Origin: Clostridia bacterium
Lineage (GTDB): Bacteria > Bacillota > Clostridia > Christensenellales > Aristaeellaceae
DNA length: 64,000 nucleotides
Assembly (NCBI GenBank): GCA_017521565.1
Contig: JAFXCE010000144.1
Location: 36,800 to 100,799, forward strand
Direction of reading: 5' to 3'
Below are positions 50,400 through 58,973 of this stretch, in pieces; the first letter of the stretch is position 1, and every line of letters begins with the position of its first letter. The notes under the pieces were generated by a model, which had not been told where the DNA came from, ran no database searches, and saw nothing but the letters and a program-made list of their open reading frames with translations. The position numbers and the translations under genes are program-made.

Positions 50400-50832
50400 G
50401 ATCACGGGCGTCGACGATCTGATGGCCAGATGGAACCGGGCAGGCGCGAAGCTGCGCCCGGTGATCGAGGAAGCGCTGCGCCAGTCGGGCGAGGTGCTGG
50501 CCGAAGAGCTTCTAGCCCAGGAAAAGCGATTCAAGGCGCCGACGGAGGAGCTGGGCCGCAGCATCACGCTGACGGATCCATGGCACCGGGGAAGCGCGAG
50601 CGGCGTTTTCCAGAATTACGAGGGCATGTACGAAGGAAGCCGCGGAGGCGGCGAGAGAGCCGGAAGCCGGGGACGGCGCGCGGCGTTTGTCGCGGCGATG
50701 CAGGAATACCAGAACAAGCGCCCGTTTAACAAGCGGGCGAGAAACAAGGCCGCGCCGCGGATCAATACGATCATCACGGAGGCGATCGGCAACGTGAACA
50801 AGAGCCTGACAGGGGACTGGGGTGGATTATGA
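50386..50832 (+). CDS. HK97 gp10-like neck/tail protein
   Basis: 148 residues with the HK97-gp10 pattern LEITGVDDLMARWNRAGAKLRPVIEEALRQSGEVLAEEL and a middle TDPWHRGSASGVF. It is a putative tail-completion component. GTGA-rich spacing with AAGGGTGA selects ATG 50386. It overlaps the previous stop and the next start. Confidence 0.7.
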   Translation: MARLEITGVDDLMARWNRAGAKLRPVIEEALRQSGEVLAEELLAQEKRFKAPTEELGRSITLTDPWHRGSASGVFQNYEGMYEGSRGGGERAGSRGRRAAFVAAMQEYQNKRPFNKRARNKAAPRINTIITEAIGNVNKSLTGDWGGL

Positions 50833-51233
50833 CGCCGGAAAAAGAGATCGAAACCATCGTGCGAAACGTATGCCCGGACAGCGGACACTGGCCATACACG
50901 CGGGACAGCGCGCTGTATGTCGGCTACAGGCCCGGGCCGGAGACGCCGGAGATCGCCGGGAACCGGGTCATCCGGATGCACGTGCGATACGATCTGGTGA
51001 TCGTATCGCGGCGCGGCCCGATGGCCTACGAAATGGAGAAGCTGCGCTACAAGCTCTACGCCGCGCTGTACGCCGGCGGATGGAAATTCGAGACGGAGCC
51101 CGGACCGGAATCGTACGACGCCCGGGCCGGGCAGTTCCTGTGGCCGATCAGCGTGATCAAGGGCTTTGCCCTGGACGCAGGCGGCCTGCCCGAGGATCCG
51201 AGGATGCTTAGAAACAGCGGAGGTGAAACCTGA
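50829..51233 (+). CDS. Probable tail terminator protein
   Basis: 134 residues with an alpha-beta layout and KEIETIVRNVCPDSGHWPYTRDSALYVGY near the start, and a two-strand YDLVIVSRRGP motif. The position next to head-closure and gp10-like genes supports a tail-terminator role. It overlaps the previous gene by ATGA and the portal by one base. Confidence 0.55.
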   Translation: MTPEKEIETIVRNVCPDSGHWPYTRDSALYVGYRPGPETPEIAGNRVIRMHVRYDLVIVSRRGPMAYEMEKLRYKLYAALYAGGWKFETEPGPESYDARAGQFLWPISVIKGFALDAGGLPEDPRMLRNSGGET

Positions 51234-52549
51234 TGGGAAAGAGACAGAGGAAAGCGATGAGAACCCGGGCGAGGGATCGCCCGACCTCTCCGCCTCGCGA
51301 GCTCGGCACCTCCCCTTTCAGGGGAGGCGAGGGCAGCGGGATTCAAGCGGCGTATGCGCGAGGCGTGCGCGGAGCGAACCTGACATGGACGCTGGACAGC
51401 ATGCGCGCCGCCCAGAACCTTGCATCGAGCGAGACGATCTACGCGGCCGTGCTGCGGATTGCGAATGCGCTGGGTACGATGCCGGTGCACCTGTACAAGG
51501 GCACGGAGCGAATGATCGACGATCCGCGCGACTACCTGCTGAGCCTTCGGCCGAATAAGCGGCAGAGCGCGTTTGAATTCAAGCGGGCGATGGAAATCTG
51601 CCGCAACACGGAGGGCAGGGCCTACGCGGTGAAGAGATTCAACGCATATGGCCAGCTGGCTGCGCTGGAATGTCTGGATCCGCTGAAGGTGACGCCGCTT
51701 GAAGAAGAGACGACCGGCGAGATCTGGTACTGCGTGAGCGACGGCAAGGGCGGCATGGAATACCTGCACAACTGGTATGTGCTGGAGTTCTTCCATGCGT
51801 CGACGAACGGCGTGAGCGGCGTGCGCGTGATGGATGTGCTCGCGGGGACGGTACAGTACGGCGAAGAGGTGAAGAAATTCAGCCTCGAGAACCTCAAGAA
51901 CGTCTCCAACGCGATCGTGATGCAGTTCCCGACGACCTTCGACAAGCCCAGGCGCGAGCGAGCGGTCAATGAAACGCTGGACATCTACCGCCAGAACGGC
52001 GGCAAGATCATCGCGCTGGACGCGGGCGTGACGGCGAGCATGCTCGGCGGCAGCGGCATCGATCCGGCGGCGTTTGATGTAGACGGCGTGACGCGAAGGC
52101 GCGTGGCAACCGTGCTGACCCTGCCGCCGCATATCCTGGGCGACTACGGCGACGTGACGAGCGCGACGATCGAAGGGCAGAACCTCGAACTTCTGACGAT
52201 GACGATGACGCCGATCGTGCAGCAGTGGATCGAACAGCTGGACTACAAGATGCTCACGCCGCAGGAGCGCAGAGAGGGCTGGGAATACCGGTTCGACATG
52301 GAGGCGTACCTGCGGGCGGACGGAAAGACGATGGCTGCGATCGGGCAGAGCCAGATCCGCTGCGGCCTGCGCACGCCTAACGAGCTGCGGGCGAAGGACC
52401 ACCTCGCGCCGAAGCCCGGCGGCGACGTGCTGCTGGTGAGCAAGGATCTCGCGCCGGTCGAGCTGGTGGCCAAGGGCGGCACGATCGATCTGAACGCGCT
52501 GAACGGAGAAAAGAACAGCGCCAAGGGCGCGGGAGGGGAAAATGCCTAG
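51233..52549 (+). CDS. Phage portal protein
   Basis: 438 residues of the HK97-type portal family, forming the dodecameric DNA entry ring. Typical features are the ANLTWTLDSMRAAQNLASSETIYAAV start region, LEFFHASTNGVSGVRVMDVL and the late MTMTPIVQQWIEQLDYKML helix. The N-terminal 45 residues are unusual and Arg/Pro-rich because a GC-rich palindrome (about 51282-51334) has been inserted in frame. The start overlaps the previous stop (TGATG). The end overlaps the protease gene by eight bases. Confidence 0.9.
   Translation: MGKRQRKAMRTRARDRPTSPPRELGTSPFRGGEGSGIQAAYARGVRGANLTWTLDSMRAAQNLASSETIYAAVLRIANALGTMPVHLYKGTERMIDDPRDYLLSLRPNKRQSAFEFKRAMEICRNTEGRAYAVKRFNAYGQLAALECLDPLKVTPLEEETTGEIWYCVSDGKGGMEYLHNWYVLEFFHASTNGVSGVRVMDVLAGTVQYGEEVKKFSLENLKNVSNAIVMQFPTTFDKPRRERAVNETLDIYRQNGGKIIALDAGVTASMLGGSGIDPAAFDVDGVTRRRVATVLTLPPHILGDYGDVTSATIEGQNLELLTMTMTPIVQQWIEQLDYKMLTPQERREGWEYRFDMEAYLRADGKTMAAIGQSQIRCGLRTPNELRAKDHLAPKPGGDVLLVSKDLAPVELVAKGGTIDLNALNGEKNSAKGAGGENA
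51282..51334. repeat. GC-rich palindrome inserted in the portal gene
   Basis: CTCGCGAG (51294-51301), then CCTCCCC-TTTCA-GGGGAGG (51309-51327). It encodes PTSPPRELGTSPFRGGEG near the portal N-terminus. It shares the CCTCCCC core with the copies at 49998 and 53318. Confidence 0.6.
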
Positions 52550-53303
52550 ATTTTGGAACTGGATCGCGGCCAGCGCAGACACGGAAAACCGCGCCGTGCT
52601 GGTGCTGTCGGGCGCGATTGACAGCGGCGAGAGCTGGTACGGCGACGGCGTGTGGCCGGCGAGATTCCGGGAGGAGCTGAACGCCCATGCGGGCGAGGAC
52701 ATCCAGGTGGAGATCAACAGCCCGGGCGGCGACGTCTTCGCGGGCTTTGAGATCTACAACATGCTGCTGAGCCACAACGCCAGCGTGCGCGTGCGCGTAG
52801 TCGGCATGGCTGCCAGCGCGGCGAGCATCGTGGCCATGGCCGCGGATAAGGGCCAGCTGATCATGACTGAGGCGAGCCTGATGATGATCCACAATCCGTG
52901 GACGCTCGCCATGGGCGACAGTGAGGAACTGCGCGAGCAGGCCGACGTGCTGGATATGATCCGCGACGTCATGTGCAGCGTGTACATGCACAGATTCTCC
53001 GGTGAGGAGAGCGAACTGACCAGGCTGCTTGACGAGGAGAGCTGGCTGTCGCCGGCGCGCGCGATGGAGCTGGGCCTGTGTGACGAGATTGAAATCCCGG
53101 ATGACAGGGATACGGCTCCGGCGGCCGCTGCGATGGCGGGCCGCTATGCGGCGATGAGCCGCGCGCAGATGACGGAGATCCGCGAGCGTTTCGGCGCGAA
53201 GAAGCCGCCGGAGAAGGCGCCTGCAGGTAAGCCTGCGCCGGACGCGAAAGCGCTGCTTGCGGAAGCAGACGCGCTGATCGGCGCGTCGATGATGGAGATG
53301 TAA
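52542..53303 (+). CDS. ClpP-like head maturation protease
   Basis: 253 residues. ClpP fold with EINSPGGDVFAGFEIYNML, catalytic Ser92 in GMAASAAS and His117 in MMIHNPW. It trims the capsid scaffold domain during prohead maturation. The C-terminal 60 residues are Ala/Pro-rich and possibly an inhibitory or scaffold tail. It overlaps the portal stop. Confidence 0.93.
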   Translation: MPRFWNWIAASADTENRAVLVLSGAIDSGESWYGDGVWPARFREELNAHAGEDIQVEINSPGGDVFAGFEIYNMLLSHNASVRVRVVGMAASAASIVAMAADKGQLIMTEASLMMIHNPWTLAMGDSEELREQADVLDMIRDVMCSVYMHRFSGEESELTRLLDEESWLSPARAMELGLCDEIEIPDDRDTAPAAAAMAGRYAAMSRAQMTEIRERFGAKKPPEKAPAGKPAPDAKALLAEADALIGASMMEM

Positions 53304-53317
53304 ACGGATGAACCCCC

Positions 53318-53344
53318 GGGAGGAGCAGAGCTCCTCCCCTACAA
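53318..53344. repeat. GC-rich imperfect palindrome, copy 2
   Basis: 27 bases between protease and major capsid genes, one mismatch from 49998-50024, and followed by the capsid ribosome site. Together the two copies bracket the neck-portal-protease block. Confidence 0.8.
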
Positions 53345-53363
53345 GAAAAGGAGGATGAACATC

Positions 53364-54611
53364 ATGAAGAACTACAAGAGCAGGATGCGCTATGCCGCGA
53401 TGGCCTTCGGCCGCGGCCGCGTGATGGCGGCCTTTGACATCGGCAAGGCGCGCACCGACTGCCAGGCGCTGTACGCCAGCGTGAGGGCTGCCCGCGAGCG
53501 TCTCGCGGAGCACGCCCAGAACGGCACCGGCACGCAGGAAGAGCTGCAGGCGCTGCGCGATGAGATCGCGCAGGGCACCCAGCGCTATGACGACATGATG
53601 GCTGCGATCCGGATGAACGAGCAGCAGATGGCGGACGGCGTCGCGGCGCAGTTCAACCGCCAGATGGAACGTCGTGAGCAGGGGCGCAGGGCCGCTATGG
53701 GCGCGCTGTATCGCAGCCTGATGACTGCGATGCCGGTGGACGCTGATGTTCGCGCCGAGCTGAGCCTGCCCACCACGGTGACGACCGGCACAGCGGATGG
53801 TCGTGTGCTGCTGCCGCGCACGCTGAGCACGGAGATCATCGATGACATCGTGGGCGAGGACGATTTCCTCAGGGAGATCAGCGTTACCCACGTGGCTGGC
53901 CTTGAGCTGCCGACTGCGACGGGGACCGATTCTGCCGATAGTGCGCATAAGGCTGACGGCGAAAAGGCTGCGATGGCCAAGATTAAGGCGGGTACCGTTG
54001 CCTTCGGCCGCATCCCGTATGCGAAGGGCGTGACCGTACCCAGCAGCCTGCTGGACGGTACCAATACCGCGATCAGCGCGTATATCGACCAGAAGCACTA
54101 TGACTTCAAGCGTGATCACCTGCTCAGCCATATCTTTGCGACGTCTCCGGAGGCCGGCTGCGAGCACATGAGCGTGCTGGGCAGCAATGTCGGTCTGGCC
54201 ACGGTGACGGGCGCGACGGAGCTGGATGCGATCCTCGCTGCGCTGGCCGCGCTGCCGGCGCGTGTGCGCCGCGTGGCCAAGGTGGCCATGACTCCGGCAA
54301 AGTGGTATGCACTCGTTCGCACGCTGGCGAACGGCGCGACTACGCTGTTTACCAAGCCGGACGAGGCTGCGCTGGGCTTCAAGGTTGTGCTGTGTGACTA
54401 TGCAACCACCACTCTGGTTGGCGACCTGAAGACGATCCATCTGAACTACGATGCGCCGATCCAGATCGAGCGTGAGCGTCATGCACTTGAGCGTACCACA
54501 GACATCGTGCTGAGCACGTATTACGACATCCGTGTGCTGCAGAAGGATCGCCTGCGCCTGGTCAGCGTGGCAGGCGCTGCCGCTGCGAATGAGGATGGCG
54601 GCGAGGCCTGA
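53364..54611 (+). CDS. Major capsid protein, HK97 family
   Basis: 415 residues. The first 110 or so are a coiled-coil delta (scaffold) domain (Arg/Glu/Gln-rich), to be removed by the upstream protease. The rest has the HK97 fold: LPRTLSTEIIDDIVGEDDFLREIS, FGRIPYAKGVTVPSSLL and IVLSTYYDIRVLQKDRLRLV near the end. GGAGG nine bases ahead selects ATG 53364 (ATG 53355 touches the ribosome site). The next gene overlaps its stop. Confidence 0.9.
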   Translation: MKNYKSRMRYAAMAFGRGRVMAAFDIGKARTDCQALYASVRAARERLAEHAQNGTGTQEELQALRDEIAQGTQRYDDMMAAIRMNEQQMADGVAAQFNRQMERREQGRRAAMGALYRSLMTAMPVDADVRAELSLPTTVTTGTADGRVLLPRTLSTEIIDDIVGEDDFLREISVTHVAGLELPTATGTDSADSAHKADGEKAAMAKIKAGTVAFGRIPYAKGVTVPSSLLDGTNTAISAYIDQKHYDFKRDHLLSHIFATSPEAGCEHMSVLGSNVGLATVTGATELDAILAALAALPARVRRVAKVAMTPAKWYALVRTLANGATTLFTKPDEAALGFKVVLCDYATTTLVGDLKTIHLNYDAPIQIERERHALERTTDIVLSTYYDIRVLQKDRLRLVSVAGAAAANEDGGEA

Positions 54612-54937
54612 TGACGGCGAAAGAGATCCTCTCGAAGATCGGAAGCCAGCAGGACGTGCGAAACTTCCTGCGCGGCGTTGAGGAAGGCAGCGAGATGGAC
54701 CTGGATGCGCAGCGGGCGATGCTCGCTGCCATCCGTTTCATGCCCGGCGCAGGCGTCTACGACGCGATGGCGGCGGCAGAACCTGAGCTCTACGCGCAGG
54801 CCTGCCTGATGAGCTGCCAGCTGTGGACGGACGGCTATGACCCCGACATCGAGAGGCAAATGAATGCCATCGTACTGCAGCTGCGGTACCATGAAAAAAA
54901 CATCAAAGAAGAGGTGAGTGAGAATGGCAAGTCCTGA
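54611..54937 (+). CDS. Probable head-tail connector protein
   Basis: 108 residues, helical, lying between major capsid and major tail protein genes. The final helix DPDIERQMNAIVLQLRYHE resembles that of gp6-type connectors, which attach below the portal. The similarity is weak; position is the main support. The start overlaps the previous stop (TGATG). Confidence 0.5.
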   Translation: MTAKEILSKIGSQQDVRNFLRGVEEGSEMDLDAQRAMLAAIRFMPGAGVYDAMAAAEPELYAQACLMSCQLWTDGYDPDIERQMNAIVLQLRYHEKNIKEEVSENGKS

Positions 54938-55592
54938 GACCCTGAGCAGCTCGCTTGAACAGCTGCAGGCGCTGGGCCTGTTTAACGGCGTCGGCGACAT
55001 CTACCTGGCGATGATGACCAAGGAAGGCACGGAGACCGTGAAGCCGACGTTCAGCAAGCCGATGGTTGCTGCGGAAGGCGTAGAGCTCGGCCTGACGCCG
55101 GTCTATGCCGAGGGCAGCCAGAGTGCGAGCAACCGCACGGTGCGCAAGGTCAAGGTCCTGATGGGTTACGACGTGCGCATCGCCTATCCGCGCATGCTGG
55201 CGACGATTCGCGACTATATTCTGGCGCATACGCGCGACGCCAAGGGCGGCAGCGTGATGGGCGATCAGCTGCACCCGTACGTCGCGGTGGGCATCAAGGA
55301 GACCCGCGACGACGGCACCTGCTCGATGCGCTGGATTTACAAGGTCCGCTTCAATGAGCAGAGCATGGATGCGAAGACCGCGGAGGAAGGCACGATTGCC
55401 TATCAGATTCCGGTTCTCGAGGGCAGCGCCGTACGCTGCAACACGAAGGTTGTGCCCAGCGACGGCAGCATGCCTTTCTATCCGGCGGGCTATGCGGCGG
55501 ACACCGCTGACAAGACGTGCACCTGGACGGAGGAGACGTTTTTTGCCGATGTACCGTGGTACACGGCGGGAGAGGCTGCGCAGACGAATTGA
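54924..55592 (+). CDS. Major tail protein
   Basis: 222 residues with the tail-tube layout: LEQLQALGLFNGVGDIYLAMM, an all-beta middle, and TGE/TYK-like strands. It is followed by a terminator and the tail chaperone genes, as expected for the tube protein. ATG 54924 has GAGGTG ahead; it overlaps the previous gene by 14 bases. Confidence 0.78.
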   Translation: MASPETLSSSLEQLQALGLFNGVGDIYLAMMTKEGTETVKPTFSKPMVAAEGVELGLTPVYAEGSQSASNRTVRKVKVLMGYDVRIAYPRMLATIRDYILAHTRDAKGGSVMGDQLHPYVAVGIKETRDDGTCSMRWIYKVRFNEQSMDAKTAEEGTIAYQIPVLEGSAVRCNTKVVPSDGSMPFYPAGYAADTADKTCTWTEETFFADVPWYTAGEAAQTN

Positions 55593-55598
55593 CGCGAA

Positions 55599-55633
55599 AA
55601 GGCGGAGGATGTTGGCGTCCTCCGCCTTTTTTT
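55599..55633 (+). terminator. Intrinsic terminator after the major tail protein
   Basis: AAGGCGGAGGA (55599-55609) pairs perfectly with TCCTCCGCCTT (55618-55628), followed by TTTTTT. Placed between abundant tube protein and the low-level chaperones, it could reduce downstream expression. Confidence 0.88.
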
Positions 55634-55650
55634 GAGAATAGGAGGAAAAT

Positions 55651-56040
55651 ATGCAGGCGACGGACATCAGCGCGCAGGAGCGCGAAATCCGGCTGGGTGA
55701 TCGCGTGATCAACGCGAGGTTTGACCACAACATGATGCGGCAGGCGGAGATGTACTATCAGCAGACGACGATGCGCCGGCTGGGTTTTTACGGTATCGTT
55801 GATCAGGCGATTGCCCGGACATACAGCGGCCTTGGCGCGATCGCCTACGGCGCCTCGGCAGCGGCAGCGATGGCTGAAGAAAAAAAGCCCTTGTCCATGC
55901 AGGCGTTCGACCGGATGTTTGACTATGAGGCGCTGCGCGCAGCGGCGTCCGACATGATCTTCGGCACGCTTGAGCTGCTGCCCAAGCCGAAGAAAAGCGG
56001 CGCGGAGAACGGCGAAAAAAACGCAGAAAGCCAGACGTAA
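55651..56040 (+). CDS. Tail assembly chaperone, short form (gpG-like)
   Basis: 129 residues. It resembles tail chaperones in position (between major tail protein and tape measure) and in ending with a slippery A AAA AAC heptamer (56016-56022) close to its stop. The N-terminal part binds the tail tube; the longer frame-shifted product recruits the tape measure. GGAGG lies ahead of the ATG. The zero-frame end is SGAENGEKNAESQT. Confidence 0.8.
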   Translation: MQATDISAQEREIRLGDRVINARFDHNMMRQAEMYYQQTTMRRLGFYGIVDQAIARTYSGLGAIAYGASAAAAMAEEKKPLSMQAFDRMFDYEALRAAASDMIFGTLELLPKPKKSGAENGEKNAESQT

Positions 56041-56264
56041 ACCGGGAGGAGGACTATCCCTGGGCGGCGATGTACCGGCGGGCGCTGATGTGCGGGATTG
56101 ATGACGGCACATTCTGGCGGATGAGCCCGGCGGCGCTGATCCTGGTGACGTCTGGCATGACGCCCGGAGGCGGGCGGAGAAAGGGAGGAGCAAGACCCCT
56201 GCCCTTTAAGAGGGCGGCTGGCTGTGCGGGCATGGCGGGCGGGAGGCTGAGCGACTGCCCATGA
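55651..56264 (+). CDS. Tail assembly chaperone, frame-shifted long form (gpGT-like)
   Basis: A -1 slip at A AAA AAC (56016-56022) moves the ribosome into the overlapping frame, which reads RRKPDVNREEDYPWAAMYRR and then DDGTFWRMSPAALI. It stops at 56262-56264, giving about 204 residues. This GT product is the classic tape-measure chaperone. The second frame is exactly -1 from the first. Its last 25-30 residues fall in a GC-rich repeat-like stretch. Confidence 0.8.
56016..56022 (+). promoter_or_regulatory. -1 frameshift slippery site A AAA AAC
   Basis: The heptamer lies in the right phase (codons GAA AAA AAC) at the end of the short chaperone. Downstream GC-rich sequence could provide a stimulatory structure. 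Confidence 0.85.
56182..56225. repeat. GC-rich repeat-like stretch at the end of the long chaperone
   Basis: GGGAGGAGCAAGACCCC followed by GCCCT-TTAAG-AGGGC (56201-56215). It is related in composition and start to the palindromes at 49998 and 53318. Confidence 0.45.
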
Positions 56265-56286
56265 GCAGCGAAAGCGAGGTGAGACC

Positions 56287-58872
56287 ATGGCGGGAGAGAA
56301 CGTAATCAAGAACAAAATCGTGCTTGAGGGCGAGGCGCAGTATAAAAAAGAGATGGCTGATATCAGCCGGGTCCTTAAGGAAAACAAAGCCGCTGCGAAA
56401 GCGGCAGCGGCGGAATATGACGCGGCGGAAGGCAGCATGACGGCGATGTACCGGCAGGGCGACGCGCTCGAGCGGGTGCTGGAAACGCAGGCAGAAGCGC
56501 TGCGCTTGATGAACGAGCAGCTGGAAAAGACGGAGGCTGCCTACGGCAGAAACAGCCGGGAGGCTACGGAGCTGCGCACGCGCATCAACAATATGCGCGC
56601 GGAGATGGCCCGCACGGAAACGCAGACGCGTGAGTTTTATCGTCGGATGGACGATGGACGTGACAGCATGCAGGACAGCATCCAGGCGGCCAGCAAAGCC
56701 GGACAGGCCATCGAGGAGCTTGGCAAGAATGCCGGCGGCGCGAGGGGCGAGGTGGGCAGCCTGGCAGAGGAACTTGCAGAGCTGACGGGGTTTGACCTCG
56801 GGACGCTGAGCGTCGCCGGCATTGCGGCTGGCGCGGCTGGGGCCATCAAGCAGGGAATTGATCAGGGTACGGATCAGACGCAGGCTCGCGGGCAGATTGC
56901 GGCTTATACGGGAAAAACCGGCGCTGAGCTGGATGCGCTTGAGAGCATCGGCCAGGCGGTGTATAAGGAGGGTTTCGGCGACAACCTGAAGGAGGCCAGC
57001 CAGGCGGTCGCGACGATCTATACGTATACGGGTATCATGGGCGCTGAGCTTGAGGAAAGCACGAAGATCGCATATCGGCTTAATGACGTCTTTGGCATGG
57101 ATATTCCGGAAAGCGCCAGAACGGCACAGCAGATGATGACGGTGTTCGGAATCGGGGCGCAGGACGCCTATGCGCTGATGGCTGCGGGCGCTCAGGAGGG
57201 CGCAGACAAGAACGGAAACCTGCTCGACACGCTGAACGAGTACGCGCCTTATTTTGCGATGGCGGGCAAGAGCGCCGGAGAATTTATGGGCACGCTGACG
57301 GCCGGAGCGGCAAACGGCGTTTACGATATCGATAAGATCGGCGACGCCATGAAGGAATTCACGCTGCGCATTGGCGACGGCAGTGAGACGACCAAAGAAG
57401 CATTGCTTGCGCTGGGGCTTGAATCGACGGATTTGCCGGCAAAATGGGCCAAGGGCGGAGAATCGGCAAGCGCTGCATTCGACCTTGTCATTGAGTCTCT
57501 GAAGTCGATTGAGGACCCATTGGCGCGTACGCAGGCCGGCGTCGCGCTGTTTGGTACACAATGGGAAGATACGAACGGCGCTGTTCTTCGGATTTTCGAT
57601 ATGATTTCCAGCGGTGCGACAGACGCGACGGATTCGATTGACGCGCTGAACGAGACGAGGCTGGACGATCTTGACGTTCAGCTTGACCGTGTTACCCGGC
57701 GCGTCGAAGGGGCCGTGGGAGAGTTTTTCCAGCCGATGAGCAAGGGCGCGGCACATGCGTTCGGAGCGATTGCCGATGGAATGGATGACGGTGCTCTGCT
57801 TGAGGGCTTGGGAAAAGCAGTCATTGAATGGGGCGACGGTCTGCATGAAATGATCGACCCGGTGTTCGCGGAGCTGGGCGCGGCCATCGAAGAAAAGACG
57901 GGCGAACTGTCCAAAAAGGTCAGCGAGGGCTTCTTTGGGCACAACCAGGAAGATGATGCAGCCGCAGAAGCGGACAAGGCTGCCGGACGATGGATTGATG
58001 CATTGTCTGGAAGCGTCGATGAGGCTGCGCAGCATGCAGATCCCGGAACGGCCATCCAGGAAATGCTCGAAGGCATGCTTCCGGATACCAGCGTGCTGAG
58101 CGAAAGCATGAAAACCTACGCGCAGAACCACAAAGACGCCGTCATTGAACAGATGGAGACGGCATATGGCCAGGAAAACGACGAGGATTTTGAAGCGTGG
58201 AAGAGATTCCAGGCGGCGATGATTGAAAGCGCATACGAGGACAGTATCGCGGACGCGGATGCGCTTGGTACGGATACTGCAGAGTCGGTGATGCAGGCCA
58301 TTGAGGATGCGGAATCGGATATGGGCGCGACCGGCGAGGAATTCAGCGAGTCGGGCGTCGATGGCATCGAGTCCGGTTTGGAGGGCGTGTACACAGCAGG
58401 CGTCCATGCTGCCGACGGCGCGATCAGCGGCATGAACACAGGCCTCAGCCGGGCCTATGAGGCAGGCGCAGCGCTGGGCGGCGCATTCCTTGCCGGCTAC
58501 CGCGCGAAGATGATGATCCACAGCCCGAGCCGCGTGATGTATGACGCGGCAGGCGACACGGTGGACGGCGCGCTTAAGCGATTTGAGGAGGAGCGGCAGC
58601 GGCTGTATGCCGCAGCGACTGACCTTGGCGATGCCGTAGCACTGGGCTTTGGCGAGAGTGGCGGCAGCTATGTCATGGACAACGGAGGCAGCACGGGCGG
58701 CATAAATCCGAACGCGTTGGCTGAGGTGCTGATCCGCGCACTCAGCGGTATGGGCATGTACTGCGACGGCGAGCGTGTGGGCGAGCTTATGGAGACAGGA
58801 TCGAGCCGGGCGATGCGCAGCCGGGCGATGGCGACGGTGCGCGGGCAGAGCTCGGCGATCAAGGGGTGGTGA
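56287..58872 (+). CDS. Tape measure protein
   Basis: 861 residues, setting tail length. The N-terminal 150 residues are a charged coiled coil (EAQYKKEMADISRVLKENKAAAK). A Gly/Ala-rich hydrophobic region follows, with about 260-400 containing ELTGFDLGTLSVAGIAAGAAG and repeated helical segments. The C-terminus carries the frequent RAKMMIHSPSRVMYDAAGDTVDGAL. GGTGAG lies ahead of the ATG. It is followed by a 100-base gap with no gene. Confidence 0.9.
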   Translation: MAGENVIKNKIVLEGEAQYKKEMADISRVLKENKAAAKAAAAEYDAAEGSMTAMYRQGDALERVLETQAEALRLMNEQLEKTEAAYGRNSREATELRTRINNMRAEMARTETQTREFYRRMDDGRDSMQDSIQAASKAGQAIEELGKNAGGARGEVGSLAEELAELTGFDLGTLSVAGIAAGAAGAIKQGIDQGTDQTQARGQIAAYTGKTGAELDALESIGQAVYKEGFGDNLKEASQAVATIYTYTGIMGAELEESTKIAYRLNDVFGMDIPESARTAQQMMTVFGIGAQDAYALMAAGAQEGADKNGNLLDTLNEYAPYFAMAGKSAGEFMGTLTAGAANGVYDIDKIGDAMKEFTLRIGDGSETTKEALLALGLESTDLPAKWAKGGESASAAFDLVIESLKSIEDPLARTQAGVALFGTQWEDTNGAVLRIFDMISSGATDATDSIDALNETRLDDLDVQLDRVTRRVEGAVGEFFQPMSKGAAHAFGAIADGMDDGALLEGLGKAVIEWGDGLHEMIDPVFAELGAAIEEKTGELSKKVSEGFFGHNQEDDAAAEADKAAGRWIDALSGSVDEAAQHADPGTAIQEMLEGMLPDTSVLSESMKTYAQNHKDAVIEQMETAYGQENDEDFEAWKRFQAAMIESAYEDSIADADALGTDTAESVMQAIEDAESDMGATGEEFSESGVDGIESGLEGVYTAGVHAADGAISGMNTGLSRAYEAGAALGGAFLAGYRAKMMIHSPSRVMYDAAGDTVDGALKRFEEERQRLYAAATDLGDAVALGFGESGGSYVMDNGGSTGGINPNALAEVLIRALSGMGMYCDGERVGELMETGSSRAMRSRAMATVRGQSSAIKGW

Positions 58873-58973
58873 CACGCCTTCAGCCGGCTGGTCCCTCCCT
58901 CAAAATAAGTCTGTATACCTGCATACTTGGAATACGATCTGATCGCATTGAAGAAACGGGGTGATTGACAGTG

